Positions 1 to 11,224 of a stretch of 64,000 bases of DNA are shown in pieces. The notes below the pieces were generated by a model. The model did not search any database, was not told the DNA's origin, and worked only from the letters and a program-made list of their open reading frames with translations. The first letter of the stretch is position 1, and each line of letters starts with the position of its first letter. Source of the stretch: Chrysogorgia sp. JL179-B06 (lineage: Eukaryota > Cnidaria > Anthozoa > Scleralcyonacea > Chrysogorgiidae); assembly GCA_035772405.1 (NCBI GenBank), contig JAYKKM010000351.1:2215001-2279000 (forward strand), read 5' to 3'. The position numbers and the translations under genes were made by a program.

Positions 1-424
1 TAAGAACCTGTTTTAGGCTAAAATTTGAAAGCAGGTTCTTATTTTATCAAATAGAGTCAAAACTAAAAATTTATAAATCAAAGAAAATAAACTCTACAAA
101 GCAATGAAAATGAGCCAGAACCAGACAAATAGTGTATATATGTCTACAGTTGTATACGTTATTTTGTTCCATTGAATTTACACACAGTAAGCTGTAACTT
201 TAGGGTTTGTACATACAGTGAAAGCTACACTTAGACTGCCGTCATTTGGAGAAAATTTATGCATAATTTATATAAATAATAAATCCACACTTACCAAAAC
301 CAAGTCGCTTTTTTTTTAAGAAAATAAGAACCTGTTCAAGAACCTAAATAGCCTAATTTTGCAGTAAACACCATTTATATAAGAACCTTTTTAGGCTAAC
401 TTGGAAAAATCTAGGTTCTTATAC
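1..424. repeat. Palindromic AAGAACCT repeats (MITE-like)
   Basis: The motif AAGAACCTG and its complement CAGGTTCTT form a hairpin at 2-40. The same sequence recurs at about 327-345 and as a second hairpin at 381-421, with a further end-like copy near 629. Both hairpins also share the stretch TTTTAGGCTAA. This looks like a small foldback/MITE family whose left end may lie outside the window. No coding sequence is seen. Confidence 0.35.
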
Positions 425-764
425 GTGGGTTTTTACTGTATACAATTTACTGATGAAGTTAATTGCACCTGATGGGGTTATTCCAAGTAGGGCTTTATTA
501 TTATGTAACATATTGCTTATATGGGAGAATAAGCTGCTTTGACTACTATAATAGTATATAAAGATGGTCCATTGGTGATTGACAAACAGTTCAGTACAGT
601 CAAATAAGTCAATAATACATGTTGTTGGATAGGTTCTTATTTTAAAAAATGAGATTGAAATGAATGGTAGATGTATACAAAAAGTATTTTAATAAGAATA
701 CTCTTTCCAAAGAGACGGTTGCAACCCCAGTGACACATCACACCCAACAATTACGTTGAATATA
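425..764. other. AT-rich stretch without recognisable gene
   Basis: I see no convincing open frame or repeat here other than the AGGTTCTTATTTT motif near 630, which is related to the preceding palindromic repeats. Confidence 0.4.
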
Positions 765-1250
765 ATAATAGATAGATAGATAGATAGAAAAACTTTATTT
801 AAACACGCTAACCATTGTCAACCTAGGCTGATTTCCACAAGGGGCGTGTATAACAACATTACAACAATATAGTATAGTAACATATAGTAAATATATAGTA
901 TAGTTAACATATAGTAAAAATATAATATAAATATATATACTGTATACATATTATACATAATGTATATAGTATAGTAACATATAGTAAATATATAATATAA
1001 AAATATAATAAGAAAGTAAACTAGAACAAGAATTTTAACTATAGAAAGGGTATAGTGAAACATATCTATTTACAAATCTTTTCATACGATTTCATTCAAA
1101 GATGTGAGTAGCGATTTTAGTTTCAAAAGAAATTAGGGAGTTGCTTTCCCTAATTTCGTTTGGCAAAGAGTTCCAAGTGTGTGCCCCGTCAAACATGAAA
1201 CTTTTTTTCATGCTATTAGTACGCGGCTGTGGTAAGCAAAGAGTACAATA
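765..1250 (-). mobile_element. LINE 3' end fragment with (TATC)n tail
   Basis: Read on the minus strand, 1244-1092 encodes the end of a non-LTR reverse-transcriptase ORF. The visible residues include PRTNSMKKSF and WNSLPNEIRE, followed by a stop at 1094-1092. The WNSLPxxIR motif followed by an SLxxFxxK segment is the usual C-terminus of CR1/L2-type LINE ORF2. An AT-rich 3' UTR follows, then the signal ATAAAG and a (TATC)n tail at 769-788, as expected for a LINE copy truncated at its 5' end. Everything upstream is missing, so this is a dead insertion. Confidence 0.7.
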
Positions 1251-2114
1251 ATAAACAACATAATAATAAACAACTTTATTTCAAGAGGAAAACACCCAAC
1301 AGTTTCCACTGATAAACTCGTGGCCCTCGTTTTCTATTGTTTGCACTTCTGACTTCTTGTCTTACCTGCGTTTTCTGTGTCATTGGATGTGTCACTGATG
1401 CCAGTTGGGAAGGTTTTGTGAATAAAAAAACTGAAGTGACGGTCGCAGTCGAATCTCCTCAGGTTTACAGGTTTGCTTTGCTATTTAACTCTGAAACGAT
1501 CTGCGTCTCATCTTCTGCGGTAGTTTGAAATAACTGAAGGATATGCCAGATTTATTCTTGTTTTTGTCATAGAATGCACCATGAATGTACTGTACGTGTA
1601 ATTTTACTTCCGTTCCATGTTATCTCCGCATTTACTTCCGTTCATGCGATATGCGGTTATCATCAATCCATGACGTCAATCGCTTTCTCTTCTAAGCTTG
1701 GCGAGTTGGCCGAGCGGAGGTTGAGTACGAGAAAATCAATTTTTATCTTGAATACTTCATTCGGCACTATCACGGTAATTTATATAAACTATGTATGTGT
1801 GTATGGATGTATATACTGTTTAAAACAAAAAATACATGTTAGAACCCCCTGTGCCCGTTACAGCAAATATTCTTTGTAATTACAGACACACGAACGAGGT
1901 CAGAAAGGCTAATTTAAATGAATATAAAAGAATATTTAACTTGGCTTCCATTATGAAAGCGGTCTATACATATATCGGTATTACCACCACTATACGTACT
2001 AGCGAATTCAAAAAAAAAATTGGTAATCGAGTGATAAATATTGATTTTAATTTGTAGACTTTATTTTTCAATCTTGCTTTTAGTTACAAGCCTTCTACTC
2101 GAAATACGTCGAAA
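1251..2114. other. Unassigned, includes one dispersed repeat
   Basis: No gene is recognised. The segment at about 1885-1990 (AAAGGCTAATTTAAATG then CCATTATGAAAG) recurs in diverged form at 3590-3725, so at least this part is repetitive. Short open frames exist but show no family features. Confidence 0.35.
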
Positions 2115-2660
2115 TTGAATATTCTGGAAATCTGTGAGAATCTACCATCATATAATGCATCAAAGGTTAAAATGGCAGAGAAAGACAAGTATGGCAAGGA
2201 GCCTCGCCGACTAGTTATTACCAGAACACCGTTAGACATATCAACACCTTTTTTCACGAGCAGTATACCAACCGAAATTTCGGGAAATTTTCCTACACCT
2301 GCTGTTCCACCAAGATCAAGAATAAATAACATAACACGCACAGTAATAAAAGTAAACGGTACTACATTCCGGGTTGAACCATCTTATAGCTTCAGTACCA
2401 CACGCCATCCAAACAAAACCATTGGTATCAGTTCCAAAATCAAGAAAACACAAAGAAAGTCCAAAAAAATTGCTCATGTTAATTCAGTTGAGATTCTACC
2501 TACTGGTAGTAGACGGTCGGATGGAGCTGAGAGTAACACTAGTATCAATACAGATGATACTAGTGCTTCTGCTGATAAAAACAAGGGACACCCATCTATC
2601 ACTGTAGCATTCAAGCAGATCTTGCTTTTCATCATTATTATTTTTATTTTCATTGATTAA
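2115..2660 (+). CDS. Hypothetical protein, basic Ser/Thr/Arg-rich
   Basis: An open frame of 181 codons begins at an ATT-AAC-ATT rich start region and runs to TAA at 2658-2660. Its composition (K/R/S/T-rich middle, NTRTVIKVNG-like segments) looks more protein-like than the surrounding AT-rich sequence. The last 20 residues are strongly hydrophobic (KQILLFIIIIFIFID), which could be a tail anchor or simply translation of AT-rich DNA. A pyrimidine-rich stretch ending in CTTTTAG lies at about 2078-2086, so the frame could be an internal or terminal exon. I recognise no domain. It may also be part of a TE, since the repeat at 1885-1990 lies just upstream. Confidence 0.25.
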   Translation: MNILEICENLPSYNASKVKMAEKDKYGKEPRRLVITRTPLDISTPFFTSSIPTEISGNFPTPAVPPRSRINNITRTVIKVNGTTFRVEPSYSFSTTRHPNKTIGISSKIKKTQRKSKKIAHVNSVEILPTGSRRSDGAESNTSINTDDTSASADKNKGHPSITVAFKQILLFIIIIFIFID

Positions 2661-2837
2661 TCTATAACTATTGTAAGTATCGTCGTTGTTATTTATTACA
2701 GATGCAAGAAATATTAAATAATACTATTTCACGAAAGTTTTTAAATATTACTACAATAAATTTGATTTAATTAATTATGATGACTATGGAAGAACTTTTA
2801 ATCAATAAAATATAACAATTATATATATATATATATA

Positions 2838-3280
<443 letters not shown>

Positions 3281-3384
3281 ATCTAGATATGGGCATGAGA
3301 ACTAATTGTACACAAACAATTGCCGATGACAACCGCTTGTGGGACAAACAGCGGTCATGCGCACATCCAGAGAGCGTATATATA

Positions 3385-3424
<40 letters not shown>

Positions 3425-3923
3425 ATATATTTTGAAGTTAAGTTAGTGTGATAGTATATTCGTCTACCACAAGTCGAGCATATAGACCTCTTTATTTATT
3501 TAATTATTTAAATATTCCTTTATGTGCATCTAAATTAGCGTTTTTGGCCTCGTTTGTGTGTCAGCAATTCAAAAGAATCTTTGCTTCCTAACGAGGTTGT
3601 AAAGGCTAATTTATATGCAAACAAAAGAATATTTAAAATGGTAGCCATTATGAAAGAGGTCTTAGCATTATGAAAATGGTAGCCATTATGAAAGAGGAAT
3701 GTATAGCACATTCATTTGCCAATCTAAGTAATGAGATTTTGGGTAATTACTAAATCTATTTGGTACATTGAAGTGATAAATATTAACTCAATTTTTTAAA
3801 TTTGTGCCTGCAGTATAACTATATGCAGTATACTTTTTGAAAGTGTGATGTGTTCTCGATCTACTATCAGTCACTAAGATAAAATAATTACAGCTGTACC
3901 AGTCCCAGCTGTCTCACATTGAG
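3281..3923. other. Unassigned, short (TA)n and dispersed repeat
   Basis: A (TA)n tract lies at about 3378-3421. The stretch 3590-3725 is a diverged copy of 1885-1990 and contains an internal short duplication of GGTAGCCATTATGAAAGAGG. No gene is recognised. Confidence 0.4.
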
Positions 3924-3926
3924 TTA

Positions 3927-4037
3927 ATAAAACAAACAAACAAACAAACAAACAAACAAACAAACAAATAAACAAACAAACAAACAAACAAACAAACAAA
4001 CAAACAAATAAACAAACAAACAAACAAACAAACAAAC
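3927..4037. repeat. (CAAA)n microsatellite
   Basis: About 27 tetranucleotide units, with two AAATA interruptions 56 bases apart. Confidence 0.9.
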
Positions 4038-4630
4038 AGAAAATTGTGTAAACTGGAAAGCAAGAAATTAATAATAAACTCAAATTTGGCAAAATTATAG
4101 AACTTATACGATCTACTATGACCAACTTAATGACCTTACTTATAATGACGACTCATCATCTTCCATGAAAAATCTCATCTTTAACAACTATAAAATTCTT
4201 TACTAGAATAAGTCTAACAACGTAATCAACTTAATTTTAATAGAAGCTTTACACATCAGGTTTAACAAACCCGAATTAAATTCGGGTCTTAAGAGCCAAT
4301 CTTTTCACACTATGTCGCCACGCTAATTGACAATAAATAATTAACATGATAACATGTAAATGCTAATAGCTAATGTAGGCTTTCTCCTTCCTCGTCGATG
4401 ATGTCATCACACTGCATTTATAGGCCAAGGCATTTTCTTGTATAATCAATTTGTCTGAAGATGACTTTGAAAAAAATATCGAAATATCGAAAAAGTTTCG
4501 TCTTGTTATTGACTCGAATCTTTATGGCTATATAGGCTGCGAGGGCAATACGCAATTTCCGGATCAGTATAAGTTTTGGCGGCAAAATTTCTGCGTTGAT
4601 TAAAATGAAAACAAGACGCCCGCTAGGCAT
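4038..4630. other. Unassigned
   Basis: No gene is recognised. A hairpin CCCGAATT-AAATTCGGG lies at about 4270-4287. The segment near 4452 contains CTGAAGATGACTTT and GAAATATCG, reminiscent of a decayed Penelope-type hammerhead region, but no stem II can be drawn. Confidence 0.3.
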
Positions 4631-5911
4631 TAACTCGGGCTACTGTAGCCTGCGCAGGGAACTATTATGCAACAAGGTTGCCGGCACTGAACTATATACA
4701 TGAAATACTGACTGGTTGAAAGGAAAAAAACAAACATGGCCAACATGGGGAATTGATATTGGGAATGACAGCCAGTTTCTGGCCCCTATGTGGTCAGTTC
4801 GGCCAAATTGACCAAATATGGACCTGAAGCGGACCAAATTGGCCGCACAGTGGCAAACTCGTGGGCATTAAAATTGTGCCCATGGCTGCTATGTTTGGCG
4901 TCACCTTTAATTTTCGTCCTATTGATTAACTAGCTAGTGAGCTTCCCATGTATATAGTTCAGTGATTTTCCATGGGTCTTTCTGGCCTTTGGATTGGTAC
5001 AAGCATGGCCATATCCTACATCTTGGGTTTCAATGCTGATCCCCCACGCAAAGCAGGCTACTCCCACCCTTTGCCCAAGCTTGCAGTAAAGTGGGCTACA
5101 TGTACAGATGTTGAAATTTCAATATTACAAATTGGAGTTTTGGAAAATTGATTTAACTTGTGGTAATAAACAAGTCAATGATGTAGTCTTTTGTTGAGCA
5201 TGCAAGAACTTTTAGTGAAAAAAAGTGAGGTTTTGGTATTGCTGGGTACTGGCAATGTATGCAAACTACAAACTACATTTTTTTAAATGCCAAAAGAAAC
5301 TCAATTTAATTATAACTAGCTTGAAATTCATAATTATGGTTCCAGTGAGCAGGCAAATTGTGCAAAAGCTGTATTAAAATTATATATGTCGATTGAACCA
5401 TCGCTCACTTATATATTATTGAAACTCCACTGGATAAATTCGACCAACGAGATAAAGGTATTCACTTGAAGTTCGACTGGATAAATCGACGGCCAACTTC
5501 ATGCCAAGACTTCATGCCACAATGTACAAATACTTGAACTGGCAGAAGCAAATCGCATGAATTTCGGGTAAATTCGTATGACTATAGTCTGCTAGACTCT
5601 GCTGAAATATGTCTAAAACAAGCCAGTAATTCGCATCAGCGCCTTACCTGAATCGTTCAGCAAAACATTTTCTTATCAAGTCTTGTTCAGCAAAATAGGA
5701 ACCACCCACCGTACTCTTTGAGATAGCGGCATAGAAACTAGAAAGCTTGTTTGGGTTTCGATCGCTCGTCACGTTGAGGTTGTTGGCGGAAATTGTGCAA
5801 ATATGTCCAGAAGTAAATTGTGCAAAAATGCAAAATAAGCCAAAAAATAAGAAAAACACAGAAATGAAGCCGAAACCTAATAACTCGCGCTACCACAGGT
5901 AGCCCGAGTTA
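4631..5911. mobile_element. Putative 1.28-kb TIR element, non-autonomous
   Basis: The left end TAACTCGGGCTACTGTAGC (4631-4649) matches the complement of the right end (5911-5889), TAACTCGGGCTACCTGTGG. The right end is also a small hairpin by itself, with 14-bp arms and one mismatch. The interior has no transposase. Related AACTCGGGCTAC motifs occur near 52378 and 52002, so the ends belong to a repeat family. Whether 4631-5911 is one insertion or two independent hairpin repeats cannot be decided from one copy. Confidence 0.35.
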
Positions 5912-7147
5912 TAAAAGAGAGCTAGTGATCATCTCATTGAAAATACTGAACAATAAAATGTGCTGAAACAGCATTATTGTATTTCTTTAAAGTTTTCAAT
6001 CATCTAAAATCAGGGAAAATAAATGCCTAGTAACTGATGTAAATGAAGGAAACATACTATATAGTGAAGAGGTTCTGAAGTTGAAGACGAAAACAAAGTT
6101 AAAATACACAATTAGAAATAAACCAAAAGACATATAACAAATGCTGTATTAACTTCGTTTACTCGGTCTATACTGGAAGGTACTATTTTTGTATTCGTAC
6201 AAACCTCAGGCAAATCCTTTCCCGTACAAACCTCACACATGGGTTGATAATTGTTTTTAATATAGTTCGGCTACTAACTCGTCCTATAGTTTCAACATTT
6301 GGGCTTTGGTATGTTTAGGCCAAGTAAAAAATATAGTAGTTTGTCGTGCACGCCAGCATCCTTTTTTCCGGCCGCATCAATTTATTTTTTATTTTTTATT
6401 TTATTTGCATCGAAAATCTGTCTTGTTTTTGGGGCCTTTTGCGCCACCTTTCTGCCATTTTCGTGCGTTTCGGTATCTTCCGTTACCTTTCGGCAACTTT
6501 CGGGACTTTTCGGTTCATTTCGGGTTTTACACGCCACAATGGCACTGTGTCTGGTTGCTATTAATAGCTCAAAATGCGGACAAACAAACCAAATTTGACT
6601 CAGAAATTAATGATTCCAAATGAGCTATTTCTTTTGTTATCGCCGGAAGAATTATGGGTAAATTTGGACAACATGGCTACTGACGTCATCTCCTGAAAGT
6701 GCCATTTGTTTTGACGCAATCTTGTATCGAAGCTGGTTTTTGTTTGTGTTTGTACTACAACGTTAAATAAATTTAATGTGTTAAAAATTAGGTTTTGGTA
6801 GGGGTGATGGCTATTTCGGAGAAGTCATCTTGAAAAAAAAGAAGAAAGAAAAGTGCCCGCATTCACTTTTTTTAAAAGTTAGGACGATAAACTACAATTT
6901 TTTTAATTGGCCTTACCTGCTCCATGCGCGGCATATACAATACTACACTAATTTAAAGTGAACTGGAAAAATAGAAAAGTCAGTGAAAACGATATATTAC
7001 ATTATTGTTTTTACTGTGCAGGTTGAGTTATCGCTTGTTGCTTCCTTCTCGATATGTTAATTACGTATCTTCAACTGACGGAACGCTGACATATATTTCA
7101 TTGTACAAAGTGTAAGTTCACGTAACACGAATAATCATTAAATATTT
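5912..7147. other. Unassigned intergenic or 3' region of the CARD-CC gene
   Basis: No convincing exon. Open frames at 6299-6623 are low-complexity, F/C-rich translations with no domain. If the CARD-CC gene continues towards the left of the window, this is intron. Confidence 0.3.
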
Positions 7148-7294
7148 TCAATCAGCTTTTCCGTTTTTTTCGTAGGAACACACAATCTCATCCGTCCCTT
7201 TGTTCCTTCCAATGCTCATCCGACACAGAGGTTCCTTCTTTCCTTCTACATCAGATTCTAGCGGCACAATGGGTTTTAAGTGGCTGGTTCGTTT
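7148..7294 (-). CDS. Duplicate of CARD-CC exon 4 start; possible alternative last exon
   Basis: Minus strand. The splice-acceptor context CTACTTTCAG and the first about 80 bases match the acceptor and start of the exon at 8721. The encoded starts align as KRTSHLKPIVPLESDV here and NRRNSRLKYIVPPESAV in exon 4. In the same phase 0 the frame stays open for 48 codons and ends in TGA at 7150-7148, so it could serve as an alternative terminal exon giving a shorter protein without the acidic linker. Alternatively it is a dead copy of a tandem segment duplication (about 1.43 kb apart). The absence of a frameshift or stop in the homologous part slightly favours function. Confidence 0.4.
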   Translation of the reverse strand, partial: KRTSHLKPIVPLESDVEGKKEPLCRMSIGRNKGTDEIVCSYEKNGKAD

Positions 7295-7423
7295 CTGAAA
7301 GTAGGAAAGTAATAAGTTAGACAAAGATGCTCACATATGAAAGTACATGGAAGTTAAAGTGCTTATATTACCACAACTATATACGATATTGCTGTTATAT
7401 ATAGCGTCTACATCAAGTGAATA

Positions 7424-7565
7424 GACGATACGTGGACGATCGTCAAGCTCATATCCTCAGAAAAATGCTTCTGAGTTCCGTACAGGAATCGGGCTGTAAC
7501 CTTCTGATTGCCGGTGAGACGCTCTAACCATTGAGCTGACGATCAGACTCAGATGGAGAGCGAAG
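7424..7565 (-). repeat. SINE-B copy (tRNA-derived)
   Basis: Minus-strand copy with a tRNA-like head: box A-like AGCTCAATGGTTAGAGC, a segment GGCAATCAGAAGGTTACAG, then a degraded box B. It is followed by the tail TTTCTGAGGATATGAGCTTG. The same family recurs at 7612, 7785, 13978, 18908, 19168, 44310 and 44448. Confidence 0.65.
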
Positions 7566-7611
7566 GATACAATGATGTACTTGTTCAATTGCTATATGTA
7601 CTCATGCCTAT

Positions 7612-7740
7612 GCGGCAATCAGAAGGTTACAGGTTCGATTCCTGTACGGGACAGAGAATAATTTTTCTGAGGATATGAGCATGACGATCGTCCACGTATC
7701 GTCTACTCCGAGCTCTCCCACATTCACTACAACATTGTGT
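7612..7740 (+). repeat. SINE-B copy, 5' truncated
   Basis: Begins inside the tRNA-like part (GGCAATCAGAAGGTTACAGG), has a good box B GGTTCGATTCC, and continues with the family tail TTTTTCTGAGGATATGAGC. It lies head-to-head with the previous inverted copy, so the pair could form a hairpin. Confidence 0.65.
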
Positions 7741-7784
7741 ATATTAACCATCCAAGCATTACCGATATAATATAGTGACTGCCG

Positions 7785-8030
7785 CATAGGCAGTATACAT
7801 ATATTAATTGAACCAGTACATCATTGTAACCTTCGCTCTCCATTTGAGTCTCGTAAGCTCAATAGTTAGAGCGTCTCACCGGCAATCAGAAGGTTACAGG
7901 TTCGATTCCTGTACGGACTCAGAATAATTTTTCTGAGAATCGATGAGCTTGACGATCTTTCACGTATTGTCTGTCCACTTCGAGCTGTCCCACATTCACT
8001 AGCTACAACATTGTGTATATTTAACGCATA
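7785..8030 (+). repeat. SINE-B copy, most complete
   Basis: This copy has a box A-like TAAGCTCAATAGTTAGAG and an intact RNA polymerase III box B (GGTTCGATTCC) about 60 bases from the start of the tRNA-like segment at 7850. The tRNA-like part is followed by TTTTTCTGAG, a pyrimidine-rich body and CCCACATTCACT. The tRNA identity is not clear because the anticodon arm is degraded. Confidence 0.65.
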
Positions 8031-8141
8031 TAGTGAATAATTGAATGTCAAAATTTTTATGATTTGAACATTGAAATGCATGCTAATTACTTTGACGTCA
8101 AATCGGTCACATTTCCGATACAATATTCCGTTTTTACGTAC

Positions 8142-8387
8142 CTGTACCTGTCGAGTGCGCTTACGGAAGGCATCGTGGTATTCGTTGACACCATCATATG
8201 GTTTCTCTGCATCATTCGCGAAATTAGTGCCGGCTGCCTGTGGTTTAGCGAGAGCCAAATTCTCCATTTCCTCTGCTACCATGTCCATGTTTTTGATGCC
8301 AGTCTGCCGTGGCTTAATGATAGGCAAGCTTTTCGATTTATTCTCGGCTGTCGCTCCTGTCGTGTTGTTGATGGCGTTCCATCGTTT
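8142..8387 (-). CDS. CARD-CC gene, linker exon 4b
   Basis: Minus strand. An open frame runs from a possible acceptor (CAGTCATTAG at 8397-8388) to a strong donor CAG|GTACGT (exon end 8142). It encodes about 82 residues, including ENKSKSLPIIKPRQTG and AEEMENLALAKPQ, with no recognised domain. It is one base out of frame with 8721-8485, so either the 97-nt intron 8484-8388 (donor GTGTCT, weak) separates them or a frameshift has occurred. With the intron, phases fit (0 and 0). The position suggests a flexible linker after the coiled coil, corresponding to the regulatory linker of CARD9/CARMA proteins. Confidence 0.5.
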
Positions 8388-8484
8388 CTAATGACTGAGT
8401 CGAATTTGCTAATAGCGCCGGGTTATATGGTCGACTTATCAGATGGGGCAACAGGCTATGTAGCAATGTGATACTGCTAGACAC

Positions 8485-8721
8485 TGGACTGCCTTCGTCG
8501 TTCGTGGTGCCATCATCACCTCTTCGCTCGCCCGCGATACGAAGCTTCATACTTTTCAGTAATGACTTAAACCTTCGCTGTCGCCATGGGCTGACCAACG
8601 CACTGTCTCCTTTGTCGCTTTCTTCCTTCGAATCGTCTTCCGAATCAGAGGTTTCTTCCTCCCATCTACTGACAGCAGATTCTGGCGGGACAATGTATTT
8701 TAAGCGGCTGTTGCGACGGTT
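8485..8721 (-). CDS. CARD-CC gene, acidic linker exon 4a
   Basis: Minus strand. A good acceptor (TTTCCTACTTTCAG) precedes phase-0 coding that starts NRRNSRLKYIVPPES. An acidic, Ser-rich run follows (EEETSDSEDDSKEESDKGD), then a basic stretch (RQRRFKSLLKSMK). Phase 0 matches the end of the coiled-coil exon at 15619. Acidic/Ser tracts of this type are often phosphorylated, but that is inference. The frame stays open past 8485 to a stop at 8340-8338, so the exact 3' end is uncertain. The start of this exon is duplicated at 7294. Confidence 0.6.
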
Positions 8722-9530
8722 CTGAAAGTAGGAAAGAGATAAGCAGGTCGAAGATGCATGCATATTACTTGCATACGATATTACACACATAGCTTCTACA
8801 CTAGAAATACGTTGCGCAATAAACCCTAGCTCGCCCGCGCCTTTTCTACCCCCCTAGAGTTTCTTTGCCCATCCATTGTCCCCAGGACCGCGCGCGCCGT
8901 GTACTTTAGTCTCTGCAGGTAACAAATTATCAAATCCGTTACGTCGTACGTAGATTTTAAAATCCTGCTTCGTGCAGGCGTATATTATTTTGAACCTTAT
9001 CTCGATCAACATTTAAACCGTTTTCAATTCTGGAAACAGATTTGGAATTAGCGAGTCTAAATATATCACATACGTGCCAACTATATTACGCAAACGTGCA
9101 TATACCCTTCGTAAAAACCTGTTTTATGCGTTGTCTGCCCAAATATTGTCCTATTCAAACGGATCACCTAAAACGACATTTTACTTCCTTATAAGGAATT
9201 GGTCCTGCCAATGTCCGCTGAAATTGAATGCAAAAATTATCTAACGTTCATGTAAAATAAAGGTTTGTTATTCCGAAATGCTAATGACTCACGTTATGTA
9301 AAATCATAGTCAAATTTCGGTGATACAATTGATTCCGCTGCAAGTGAAATTTGACCTAATTCAAACTTTGAACGTATACTGGAACGCTATATACTATAAT
9401 AGAGATTTTATCAACTGTTCAACACAAATTCTCACTTAGTTTACAAAAGAAAGCAGGAAAAAATGACAAATTACTGGAACGTCGACGTCGTACCCTTACT
9501 AAAATATTTAATAGACTAGAAATACGTATA
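8722..9530. other. Intron sequence, fragment of repeat R1 start
   Basis: Likely intron 3 of the CARD-CC gene. At about 8800-8840 there is a partial copy of the R1 repeat start (CTAGAAATACGTTGCGCAA). Nothing else is recognised. Confidence 0.45.
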
Positions 9531-10222
9531 CGCAACAACACCTCGCCCACTTGCTGTTTCTTCTTTTAGTTCTAAATAATTGAATTAGATAATAGCCACA
9601 TCATTTGCCGAACTGAATACATTTTCCGTGGACAATATCTCTGAGAGCTTTGTATTGTCTAATTTTTGAGTGCAGCAACAGAATAGTAGGGAGGAGACTA
9701 CTGCTGTTTCTACCATCAATCACTAAGGAAGAAATTACTTTTCTCGCACTATTGATGATTCATGAAATAATCAACTCAGTAGTTAGTATATAGACACCAA
9801 AGGGTGTTGAAGGAAGAAAGTGCATCTCTATCATACAATTGGTGCCCTTTAAAAAAATCAAATTCGTTCAAATGTCTACGGATGCATATAGTGCAAATGT
9901 ATAGGGGTCCATTCAAATTGGATTTACTAAGACGTATTAGGGATTCTACCCCAATTGTTGGTGTGGATAGATTATATACAGTAAGTTGATAATTATCCCC
10001 ACATTGGACTAATGTGACGTGGAGCTGGCAGGAATGTGGATAACTAAATTATTAATTGATGGTCATGATCAGAGGTCTCAACGCATGTCAGGGAAACTGC
10101 TCTTTCCTAAGTCGGGATTTGAAACTGATTGGTTAATAGAAATCCTAGGATTGGTACCTCTTGTATTAGAAGCAAGTTACATTATGTAATGCTAGTTAAG
10201 AAATTATGTGAAGGCATTTTAA
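9531..10222 (+). repeat. Repeat R1 copy A, left part
   Basis: Starts with ACTAGAAATACGTATACGC. It matches the complement of 20715-19900 (copy B) and, in diverged form, 55663-56200 (copy C). It is interrupted at the TTAA of 10219-10222 by the piggyBac element. Two blocks are conserved among copies and look protein-like: one around 9900-9990 (RIRDSTPIVGVDRLY) and one at 10088-10150 (FPKSGFETDWLIEILGL). A good donor-like CAGTAAGTT follows the first. R1 may be a non-autonomous TE or a duplicated gene fragment. Confidence 0.6.
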
Positions 10223-10806
10223 CCCTTTATGTGGCAGTGTAGCAGATCTGCTACAAATAGAAAGGCGAGCGAATTTTTCGCAGTCTGGGTCTAGTTTGCT
10301 TCTTTACCCACAGTGCAATACAGCCCACGTTGTTCACATTTTGGTAATGGCGGAAATTTTTACCGAATTGGATTTTAGACTGAGAAATTGACGTTCAAAT
10401 CACAGTGATTTCGGTAAGTTTACAGTTCTAAAGTAGGTACAATGTTCTATCTTTGTAAGACGCTCTAGGGTATAAGCTTTAGTGTATTATATTTTGCCAT
10501 AAGGCAGTCATTTCATATCGTATTTATGTGTTTGTATAAATCCCTTTGTGTTTGTTGAATAATTTCGTAAAGATGTTTGTTGCACATCTGCTACATTGCC
10601 ACGAAGTGGTCACTCAAGCTCGAATTACTTGAACTTTATATTTTTGATATAGTATACAATATGTGTTGTATTTTTCTGCAATTTACTTTGAATGCAGTTG
10701 AAAAGAAGTAAATATTTATTTTTGTCTTGGCTGGTTATAGCCTTAGGACAGTTGAATATTATATTTTACACTGTTTAGATATGTATTATATACTGTGTGT
10801 TTTATA

Positions 10807-11014
<208 letters not shown>

Positions 11015-11021
11015 ACAATAA

Positions 11022-11196
11022 ACAACATCCGTTTTACGACTGCTTACGCAGGGGTTGGCCGGCGGCTTCCCCACAACAGTCTCCACTTCACACGATCCCT
11101 CGCAACCTCCCTCCTCGTGTCCCTCTCCACCACTTGACTCCATGTCTTCATTGGTCTTCCCCTGCCTCTCATGCCCTCCACCTCGTATGTAAATAA
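11022..11196 (-). mobile_element. LINE ORF2 C-terminal fragment nested in piggyBac
   Basis: The minus strand encodes VEGMRGRGRPMKTWSQVV, then ERDTRREVARDRVKWR, and a stop. The GRGRPxxxW block followed by a charged region and a final W is the usual C-terminal end of RTE/Jockey-like reverse transcriptases. The copy is severely 5'-truncated and followed by (TA)n. It is inserted between the left TIR and the transposase ORF of the piggyBac element. Confidence 0.6.
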
Positions 11197-11224
11197 TGTT
11201 ATGTATGTAACATATTTTTAGAAA

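Noticed and set aside
2084..2341. Minus-strand ORF of 85 codons
   Set aside because: Antisense to the 2115-2660 frame; no splice sites fit the CARD-CC gene phase.
4452..4500. Hammerhead ribozyme at CTGAAGA near 4452
   Set aside because: Only CTGANGA and GAAA are present, 20 bases apart, and no stem II, stem III or NUH triplet can be formed.
6299..6623. Three overlapping plus-strand frames rich in Phe and Cys
   Set aside because: Low-complexity T-rich sequence, no domain, all three frames open over the same stretch.
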